DNA of 64,000 bases from Ornithodoros turicata (lineage: Eukaryota > Arthropoda > Arachnida > Ixodida > Argasidae): contig NW_026999355.1 in NCBI RefSeq assembly GCF_037126465.1, positions 434,001-498,000 on the forward strand, written 5' to 3'. This document shows positions 55,827-64,000 of the stretch, piece by piece. Numbering within the stretch: position 1 is the stretch's first letter; each line of letters starts with the position of its first letter. The position numbers were made by a program, and so were the translations under genes. The notes beneath the pieces were generated by a model that was not told the DNA's origin, searched no databases, and saw nothing but the letters and a program-made list of their open reading frames with translations.

Positions 55827-55849
55827 CATCATCATCATCATCATCATCA
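55827..55849. repeat. ATC trinucleotide microsatellite
   Basis: About seven ATC units downstream of CLCC1. The surrounding 55630-57290 intergenic stretch shows no gene or element I recognise. Confidence 0.8.
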
Positions 55850-57639
55850 GAGTATCGAAGTAAAAAGGACCGCTATGAAAATCAGAGCCCCTGAGCTCGG
55901 AGTGAAAGACAGAACACAAAATGCACATTGTTGTTTGTTTTGTGTTCTATTTTTTCCCAAAAGAAAATTGTGTGCTGTGCAATGGTTTTAATCACTCAAA
56001 AGCTTTTATCTTCTGCTGCATCCACTTCGCGTTAATCTTTCACTACGTGAAACCTTTTAGGGAGCCTGACAGCAAACTGTTGGTAGCTAGGAAGCCAATA
56101 CAACTCCAAATCTGTCGTCATTTACATTTCCTGCGTATCATCCGCTGTCTTTAGAGACATGAAGCTAATGTGATGTAGACGCACGAAAATGGCAAATTTC
56201 TAGTTGGCTAGGTTATTCATTAGCAATACATCACATGAAATGGTTGCTTTTTGTTGTTCCTTTGGCACAGCACTAGTTTCTGTAATAAACTCTGGTTATA
56301 CGTCAAGAAAAAAAAAAAAAACGTGAGAGGAAACTTGAGGTGAGCTAGTTGTTGCGCCTTATTTTCGCATTCTGTCCTGCATACCAAGTGTGTAACAAGA
56401 GCAATGTTCACCCTGTAGCTACTGAAGAGAGCACGGGTATAATACTCTACTACAGGCACTACTATTATGCTCTAGCATCAGCTTCGCACTTAGCTTAGTT
56501 TTTGTGGGGTATATGCAGCCGGACATCGTCTAGTCATCTGGGGCAAGCACAATATGAGTGCAGGGGGACTGGCATTGTCATATTGTGCATCACACGTAAT
56601 CCAAATGTCAGGGTTGAAAAAGAGTCAACTTGTATTGGCTGTCAACTGCTGTTGTGTATCCGTATGCATACCCTCGTTATGCATACAGTTTTGCTTCAAG
56701 TTCATTGTGTGTTCAAGTGATCTAATACGTACTTGTAAACTTCCTCAAATGTAGCAAAGCACACAACTCTGTAGTACATCAGCAGCAGACAGTATCGTGA
56801 GTTACTTTGCCTGTAACGATTGTAAGGTTTGTGCTCAGAATTACTTCCAGACCCCTGGGATGCCGCAGACAACAGTGGAATACTCGCTCAGTGCCCTTTA
56901 AAGAAACGAAATTAAACCACTGTGGGATGTGCCCAGTTACAGCCCGGTGTGGGGCAAACTGTATTGTCTAGTTGGCGCTATGAATACATTTCATTTAATT
57001 TATTATACCTGAAGTGCCTCGTGGGGCAATGACATGACCCCTATGGTAAATGAATTACAAAATGCTGCGACATATTAGTCTGCAAACTGTGAATTGCCTG
57101 CAACTCTTATTGTCATATTTTCATCTGCAGAATTTGAAATCTCAGGTTGCATTTGTGGTCGAGCACTTTACTGTTGGAAAGACGTATTCTTTGTATCTGT
57201 TTCACTGCATAAAAAAGCAATATACAAGGTGTACAAAAATGTTTTTAAAATTATTTGTCTGAACATTATAAGGTATAAATGCTGTTCATCTGGGGGGGGG
57301 GAGAGAGATTTTGCTATTGCTTCTGAGTGCTCTTATCTAATTTAATTTGCATGAAATTGATATTTTGCAAATTGATTTCCAGTTCTTTTTTTCTTTTTTT
57401 TTACAGAAACAGAAAGCCCATGTCAGATTTATTCCACTGCATTGTAAAATATATCCCCTACTGCTTTGGTAATCGCTGGGGGGGGGGGGGGGGGAATGAG
57501 CAAAAAACGACATTTTGAGGCACGAAAATTGTCGGTGGAGCCCAATTCTCCATCAAATTCGTGCAAGATGCGGCGGAAGAGAGACAGTCCCATGCCCCTT
57601 CCTGTTTCCTTCTCAACTTTCTTTCAGATAACTTTACGT

Positions 57640-58050
57640 TGCAACCATGCTGTCGTTATCAAAAAAAGCTTGAAAAGGGCAGGTATATGACCTCCTCGCA
57701 GTGCCTCTTTCTGAGTGCTGCTGGAAATTTGTGCATCTCCAAACAATGCTTTTCGCTTCTTTTGCGGCTGTTGCCATTCTATTATTGAATGTATTTTCCA
57801 ACAGAATCGGGTAAATCCGGCATGCTCTTTCTGTTTCCGTAAAAGAACGTGACGTTAGGTTGGCGTATTTTGGAGCTAATTGGGAAAATTCAATTTCCTC
57901 GCATATGAAATTGGATAAAAGTGCTCAGAAGTCATGCCAAAATCTCCCCCGAGTTAAATAGCGTTTATCCAATAGTGTTCAGAAAAGTAATTTTTTTCAT
58001 ATGAATTTTTTTCACATTAGGTGGAACACCCTGCATATTCTTAGCTATAA
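57640..58050. repeat. Dispersed repeat, copy 2 (partner at 14054-14480)
   Basis: Same phrase order as the 14-kb copy. It ends near AGGTGGAACACCCTGCATAT. A run of about 15 G lies at 57479-57494 just upstream. Confidence 0.6.
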
Positions 58051-59714
58051 GCATTTCAAGCAAATATGTGAATAGCAGCTCTACAAGCAGCTGTGCAAGT
58101 TTGACTCACTCAATTAATTTTCTCTACTAATCGCTGCACTGGGATCTGTCTAGATAGCATGTCACCAGATGGACATTTTCTATGCATATATTGTGTGCAA
58201 TTGCGAGAATGGAAGTTGTGTGGTGAAATTGAGGTAATCTTATCTGAGTTTTGCTCTGTTCAAATGTTGCATTTACTGATTCAAGCTGTGTACCTTCCTT
58301 TTTTGCACTGACCGGTACTTCAGAAGAAAAAAGCCTCAATAGGGTATCCAATTTGTTACAATGATAACACAAGTGTACAGGAAAGCAAAAATACAATATG
58401 TTCTTGCCAGAATTTTGTACTTAACAATTACTGCTGAACTCAGTAATTTCAGAAATGTGTGCTTGTATTTTGTAAGGTTTCTTCCATTGCCTCCATAACC
58501 ACTGATTCCAAAACTATGGCAGCTTGTTCCTTACTGATCACTGACAGTGATACCAAAAATCCTCGAGTTACTGGCAATTACTTTTTGCACAATTTGATTA
58601 AGTATACTGCAAGAGCATGCACCGGATGTGCCCCCCTCCCTTGAAAATACGAGAAGATGCCAGAATGAAAACGACCAATGAGGGAACGTCCCCAGTAATG
58701 CAGAAACTCGGAAACTGCCAATCGTCTGCCCGATGATTTGCCCTTCGAACGTACCAGGATGTTTTTAGCGCCAATGTATAAAACAAATTTCTTTAATATC
58801 TACACACTTTTCGGGAGAGAAAATTGGCCAAAAGACTGTCAAGTGATGTCCAACATTGTGGTACTTGATCCATACACACACATTTCTGAAAATTACATTA
58901 TGATAGGTAGAGCATCATATTCCAGCGTTAAAGAGGTTGTGACACCCTGATATGTGCATTACATCATGCGTGCACTGCACTGCCTGTAAGAGTATCCAGA
59001 TAATAGGGACTGCGCCATGAAAATCAGTGCATGTGTCTGCTTTTTGTCTCTCTGCATCCTCGCTTTTGATGTTTTTTAGCCTTCAAAAATAACTATTTTT
59101 CTACATGCTGTACCCTCGCCGTACCCTGCCGTACATGCAAACCCTCGAAAGCAAGCTCTGTCAACAAAGTGAAAAACCGGGCGTGTTGGTGTTGATGTTG
59201 ACAGGTGCTAGCACCTGTCCTGTTGTCTCTTCTCTCTGTCCCGTTCCCAGTGCTAGTTCGTCATGCGAGCTCTGTCAAGCTCTGACATCCTACGTGCAAG
59301 AGCTACGGCCATTCCCATTGGTAGCTGTAAAACACGTGACCTCTCTCACGCCTGTCTCACTGGCAGAGACGTCTGCAGTGATGTTGCAGTCAGATGAGTT
59401 TCTGTTGTCGCGGCACCCATATTCTATGTGACTGTTACTCCCTTTCCTGTGAAACTTGAAAAGCAGGTTCGCATTGATGTAAATAACTGGCATTCACGTA
59501 TATATTTGGCATAACTTGGGACAAAGCGTCGCAGCGTCTCACCCCCCTCCCAATTTGCTTTATCATCACTTCGCATAAATCCCCAGGAACAGATCTCGCC
59601 AAAGCGCAAGCTAGGCCGCTCGTACATGCACTGGCAAACTTCGCTCCTGGCACTAGCTCTCGCCATGTCATGTTCATGTCAATAGTGGGAAGTATATGCT
59701 TTTTTCTTTTACAG

Positions 59715-60061
59715 CGACAGTTGTTAGTGCCTCATTATTCGAGATTGCGGCGTCCAGAGAAGGGAAAGCGAAAAGAGTATCAGTGACGAGGACAATGTTA
59801 GCGAGGCACTTTAGTAAAAAAAGCACCCTTAGTGATTCTTTTACAGACACCATAGACGTACTGGGTCCTGCTGACGCACAGGCTTTGCGGTGGGCACGAG
59901 AACGGAAACGCAGAGCTTGCAAGGACTCAGCTTGTCACGTAGCCGAGGTCACAAACAAGAGTGTGCGACCTCAGTACCCCACGTGCATCACCAAAGCTGA
60001 GGCAAACAGCATAGACGTGAAGACCCTGCAGTGCGTGTCGCCTAAGAAGAGGCAAGGCTGA
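59715..60061 (+). CDS. Unrecognised candidate terminal exon
   Basis: A good acceptor (TTTTTTCTTTTACAG) precedes a ~115-codon open frame ending at TGA (60059-60061). The product is basic and polar (ALRWARERKRRACKDSAC, then KTLQCVSPKKRQG) and matches no family I know. The final phrase is partly repeated just after the stop (AAGACCCTGCAGT...CC...AAG). No matching upstream exon was found: frames at 58459-58644, 58738-58950 and 59105-59431 do not join convincingly. It may be a lineage-specific gene, a pseudogene or chance. Confidence 0.25.
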
Positions 60062-60257
60062 CTCATGGGCAAGACCCTGCAGTATGCGCCACTGAAGCGG
60101 AAGCAGAGAGGAGGCAGAGGCAAGCGAAAGTCAAAGGAGCCACGAAGAAACCATTTGGGTATAGTTGCTCGGTGCGTGATCGCTTCTGGTTTATGAATGA
60201 TCTCACAGCGCTGCCATTGGCTTGCCATGCACTGCTTCGACTAGAACTGGACGGTTA

Positions 60258-60812
60258 CATGGTTCCCACCGAATTTGGGAAGAAAAATTCAAGGGAACTT
60301 CAAGGACCTTTGGAGGTTCACAAGTCATTTGATTTAGGATATAAAACAGTTTTATGACCAGGGCTTCAATATTTTTGCAGAAATATTTATAAGCTACAGG
60401 TATCACATGAGAGAATACATGGGGACTTTACAATATCAGTTCACAAATGTGACTGACTACTGAATTTTAAAGATCATAGTACAGAAAGAAAAAAAATATT
60501 AATAGAATAGAGGGTGCCGTAGAGGGTCTGAGTCATCATGTTGTGTTTTGTTTGTGTCTTTGCCCATTGCTCAGGCTTGCCTGCGACGGTGCCGTTCATT
60601 TCTTGCTACCGATTCCTATTGCAAAGAGTGCTAACTCCTGTGGTCTTGAAGCTACAGTTCTGACTCTGGAAAAGCATAATTTGCGCAATCAGCTCCTTGA
60701 GAACAAAAAAAAATTATACAAAATCAAGGGTTTTCAAGAACTGTAAAAAAAAAAAAAGAAACATCCAGGTTGAAAATGGCATTTTCAAATTTCAAGGACC
60801 AGCGGGAACCAT
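60258..60812. mobile_element. GGTTCCCAC-ended dispersed repeat, copy 3
   Basis: Left end CATGGTTCCCACCGAATTT, right end GCGGGAACCATGG. The interior is co-linear with 20214-20938 and 12338-12584. No transposase. Confidence 0.6.
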
Positions 60813-62114
60813 GGGTTAAAACGAAGGCCCAATGCCGATGGTGCTGTCACTGAAATTCGCGTCACAGCACCGTAACCATCCTGTGATTTTTTTTTTTTTT
60901 CACTTAAAAACGTTCTCTTTCACACAATATCACCCACTGCCAACCAGTTTCATAGCTCCTGACATAAATCTGAATTTTTATCGCCATATCTTTTTAAGCG
61001 TCCCGAACTCTGGTACGCTTGATTGACCCAGGGGTCCTGTTATACAGCATGCCAAGCAATGCACAGTTATCTCCTAGAGTTTACAAATTAATCAGTATGT
61101 CTCTCACAAATAAAGGTGTGTATGCAAATTCGGCATTTATTACTACTATTAAACACATTACCACATGATGACAACATGAGTATAAAACACAAAATGAGAA
61201 ATGATAAATCCAAAATTCTAATAGGCAAGATCATCATCGCTTTCTTTTCTGAACACATCAACAATGTTGCAGCACAAGATTTTCGTGGCCATGCACAAGT
61301 TCACACAATGTTTTTGAAACATACTTAAATAAGGTTCACAAATGAAAAGTTTGTTTAAAAAGCATGCATCGCAACATTGCTGGCATGGCATACAGCACTA
61401 TTTCAGTATCCTTCAAAGCACTGCAACCACATTCGCTGCATACAAGCTGCCCTGACCATACTGTGAACAGACTGAGGAATACACCACGCAAAGAAACATT
61501 GTCTGCAGGCTTTACAGTACCAATTTATTCTACCATGAGAAATGTGAAAATCGTATAACAGTCCTTGCATGAAGTAAAAGGAACACTATCAACACTCCCT
61601 ACAGTCATATATCTGCTTGCTTCAACAGCAACACAAATTCGAGATGAAGTTACACGATCTTATGCAATGTACCGTTTCCAAAAATATTGTCGCATCAGCG
61701 GGGGACCCAAAAATGAATGATGTTGCAAGACTCGAAGTCTCTCGACGAGGCTACAAAATGTCCCGGGAGTAATGAAATGACAAAGCCAAGACACGGCAGC
61801 AATGTTGTCCTGCTCAAGCATGGGTGGTTTCTTCTATTTCACATAGTCTACCTTTATGTATCTGGCAAGTTGAATAAAGTCACTCAAACGTCTGCATCGG
61901 TTCTCAACAAGAACAGAAGGCCACCTGTAGCAGCGTTACCCATCTGAGTAGATTGATCCCAAAATACCTCCAACACTTGAGAGCTTCCTGAATGTGAAGC
62001 GACTGTCTGAAAAGTTATTTATTTTTTTCCATTTGACGAAGATCAAGTATCAAAGGCTGTACAGAGTTACTTGTACGTATGTGTCCTGACAATTTTTTCT
62101 TGCAATGATTCGAT
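60813..62114. other. Intergenic or RTF1 3' flank, nothing recognised
   Basis: AT-rich sequence with short frames only; no element ends found. If RTF1 used a more distal poly(A) site, part of this could be its 3' UTR. Confidence 0.4.
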
Positions 62115-62120
62115 TTTATT
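62115..62120 (-). terminator. Polyadenylation signal of RTF1
   Basis: AATAAA on the minus strand lies about 130 bases past the RTF1 stop. Confidence 0.6.
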
Positions 62121-62247
62121 GTACAGTCTCGATAAATACATAAAGTCGTCCGGATTGTTCTGTGCTCTCATGTGCTATGGGTGTTTCAGAATCACGAGGT
62201 GTCCATTATAGAATTAATGCTATACAGTAAGTCCACAATAGATGTGG

Positions 62248-64000
62248 TCAGATGAGGCCCCGCAACTTCTTGTATTCTTCCAGGTTGAGAGACCTCTTTG
62301 GCGCCGACGGCCGTACGCCACCCGAGGGCCTCGCAACCGGGGAGGGCGCCGCCGATGCCGAAACGTCCAGATCTATCTTGATGTCAAAATCGTGAGCGGA
62401 AAACATGTCCTGGTCGCTCCTCTGAGACGGCGTTTCCTCGGCAGACGCTGACTGCAGTTTCTGTGCTGTGACTGGTTGTACCACTTTGGGAGTCTCCTGC
62501 AGCGGTTTCACTTCTGCGACGGGCCTCGTCTTCGTGACGAGGCTGGGAGCACATTTTCGGCGCGTGAAAGGGTCGTCTGCTTTCTCCTTGTTCAGCTTTG
62601 ACTCTTCCAGTATTGCCCTCTCAATCTCAACTATGTTCTTCAAGCGATTGCGTTCGTTAATGTAACTGATGGCACTGATTGTGCTGGTGCGCTGCTTGTC
62701 AAGGTCACGGGCACGCTCTTCCAAACGGTCTAGCTCTCCCGCCAGGCGCTGTGCTTCTTCATCGTCACCCGCTAAGTCCGCCATTTCCTTCTGTTTCATG
62801 AGCTGCGTCTTGCGCATGGCGTAGTTGTGCGGATTGCGCTTGAAGCGTTGCTTCTCGGTCACGATACGCTCCACGTCTGCCTCCTTGTACTCGTAGTTGA
62901 GAGCCCCTTCGATGTCTTTCACTTTACGCGACACATCCTCGCTGGTTGGAAATGGCACGTTCTCCGTTTCCATCACTTCTTTCCATTTGTTGAACTCCGA
63001 ATCACTGTAGTCCTGGTTAGAAACAAACTCCAGACGAAACACACGTTCCTGTTTTCCGTGCTTTAGTCGAAGTCCCTTGTTTGTACGAGCGCGACCCAAC
63101 GCGTACACTTTAGCCGTCTCTACCACGTCAGTTATCTGTGCGACCCTGTAGACCGGTTTGCCATTGTGGGAACCGATACCAATTCGCACAAAACAGCCCA
63201 CTACAGTTTTTGCAAAGAACGGTGCGTGCACCCAGCGCTCGAGCTTATGCCGCGAAAGGCGAATCTTGCTCAATTCTTGGCGGCTGGCAATGCTCGGCTT
63301 TTTGGTCTCTTCCTCTTCTTCGCTCTCCGAGCTGGACCTGCGTCGTTCCGAGCCCGCCTCGCTGCGCTCCTCACTCTTTGCTCGCTCTTCCTCGGAGGCA
63401 CTGCCGTCGTCGTCGTCTTCATCATCGTCGGAATAGATGTCGCTGGCTTTGAGCTTCTTTGAGCTCTGGTGTGCGGCCTCCTCCTCCTTTTTCCTTTCCT
63501 CTTCTTCCCTCTGCTGTTGCTCCGCTTGTATCTTCCTTTTCTTCTCTCTCTCAGCCTTGAGGTCTTTGATGGCTTGAGCTTTTTTGTCCAGCTTGTCTTT
63601 TCGTTCTTCTACCATCCGCCGGCGCTCCTTACTCCTCGAGCTGGCAGAAGCCCCTTCTTGCTTCCCTTCTTCTTTCTTCGCCTTGCGTTTCTGCTCATTT
63701 TTCTTGGCCAGTCGTAGTTTCTTCTCTATCTCAAAACGTGTCTTAAGTACCTCCCGCTTCTCGATTCGGTTAAAGAGCTCCTGCTCACGTTCTTTCTCTG
63801 TCATCTGAGCCAGCCTTGCCTGATCCTCCTCGTCTCCCATGAGGTTTTCGTCATATCCATCATTGAACTCCTCGTCCTCCGGATCGTCGTCATCGCCGCT
63901 CTCTCCAGATGAAGACCCGGAGACTTCACCCTCTTCAGGCTCGGATGATGAACTGCCGCTGGCTGATGAATGCGGCTTTTTGACCGCCTTTTTGGCGCCT
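62248..64000 (-). CDS. RTF1: RNA polymerase-associated protein RTF1 (Paf1 complex), 5'-partial
   Basis: RTF1 couples the Paf1 complex to elongating RNA polymerase II and promotes H2B ubiquitination. The frame is open from the window edge (64000) to TGA at 62250-62248, giving 583 visible residues with no intron. It starts in an acidic Ser/Glu/Asp region ([15 protein letters not shown]), then the histone-modification-domain region [20 protein letters not shown], a basic Lys/Arg/Glu coiled coil, a second acidic block, and the Plus3 domain ([10 protein letters not shown] to FRLEFVSNQ, about 63276-62970). The C-terminus has [41 protein letters not shown] and [11 protein letters not shown], all landmarks of animal RTF1. 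Human RTF1 has about 710 residues, so perhaps 100-130 residues are missing. The internal ATG at 63840 is not the real start. Confidence 0.97.
   Translation of the reverse strand, partial: GAKKAVKKPHSSASGSSSSEPEEGEVSGSSSGESGDDDDPEDEEFNDGYDENLMGDEEDQARLAQMTEKEREQELFNRIEKREVLKTRFEIEKKLRLAKKNEQKRKAKKEEGKQEGASASSRSKERRRMVEERKDKLDKKAQAIKDLKAEREKKRKIQAEQQQREEEERKKEEEAAHQSSKKLKASDIYSDDDEDDDDGSASEEERAKSEERSEAGSERRRSSSESEEEEETKKPSIASRQELSKIRLSRHKLERWVHAPFFAKTVVGCFVRIGIGSHNGKPVYRVAQITDVVETAKVYALGRARTNKGLRLKHGKQERVFRLEFVSNQDYSDSEFNKWKEVMETENVPFPTSEDVSRKVKDIEGALNYEYKEADVERIVTEKQRFKRNPHNYAMRKTQLMKQKEMADLAGDDEEAQRLAGELDRLEERARDLDKQRTSTISAISYINERNRLKNIVEIERAILEESKLNKEKADDPFTRRKCAPSLVTKTRPVAEVKPLQETPKVVQPVTAQKLQSASAEETPSQRSDQDMFSAHDFDIKIDLDVSASAAPSPVARPSGGVRPSAPKRSLNLEEYKKLRGLI

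Noticed and set aside
63138..63462. Plus-strand open frames at 63.1-63.8 kb
   Set aside because: Shadows of the RTF1 exon in low-complexity Glu/Lys/Ser codons.
62248..63840. RTF1 start at the ATG of 63840
   Set aside because: The same frame is open to the window edge with conserved-type acidic RTF1 sequence upstream, so this ATG is internal.

Overview
The window is animal nuclear DNA: spliced genes with conserved GT/AG junctions lie in a dense mass of DNA transposons, LINE, Penelope and LTR-type fragments and tRNA-derived SINEs. Gene content and repeat style fit a chelicerate, most likely a tick. That assignment is inferred from pattern, not from a search.

Four conserved genes were reconstructed by joining exons whose phases agree. 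(1) Plus strand, 1.32-13.37 kb: thimet oligopeptidase/neurolysin (M3 metallopeptidase), 13 exons; the N-terminal exons lie left of the window. (2) Minus strand, 43.53-18.88 kb: HGS/HRS, the ESCRT-0 subunit, complete in 14 exons (772 aa), with VHS, FYVE, UIM, PSAP motif, coiled coils, a Pro/Gln repeat tail and a C-terminal LISFD clathrin-box-like end. (3) Plus strand, 44.39-55.51 kb: CLCC1, an ER chloride-channel-like membrane protein, complete in 6 exons (594 aa). HGS and CLCC1 are divergent, with 857 bp between their start codons. (4) Minus strand, 64.00-62.25 kb: RTF1 of the Paf1 complex, a single uninterrupted 3' coding block open at the right edge; it converges on CLCC1. No pathway links the four genes; their adjacency looks incidental.

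Introns and intergenic DNA (about 13.4-18.7 kb and 55.6-62.1 kb) are mostly mobile elements, many with readable ends: TA-flanked pogo/Tc1-type elements (5.6, 14.9, 17.3, 25.5 kb; likely 29.1 and 33.6 kb), TTAA-flanked piggyBac-like MITEs (2.8, 29.6, 36.3 kb), hAT-like MITEs with 8-bp target duplications (4.2, 31.3, 54.4 kb), long foldback elements (28.8, 34.7, 38.4, 45.2, 48.4, 52.8 kb), tRNA-derived SINEs (15.5, 19.1, 25.2/25.4, 49.5 kb), a Penelope-like GIY-YIG fragment (41.2 kb), two LINE fragments and a decayed LTR-element gag. Several are nested, so insertion order can be read.

The observations most worth following are the perfect 85-bp hairpin at 28.8 kb, a foldback flanked by 16-bp direct repeats at 52.7 kb, a hAT-like MITE group with a shared CGGGTTTAACCCG core, inverted repeats flanking a CLCC1 microexon, a hammerhead-like core beside the Penelope fragment, and a Gly-to-Trp change in the substrate loop of the oligopeptidase.
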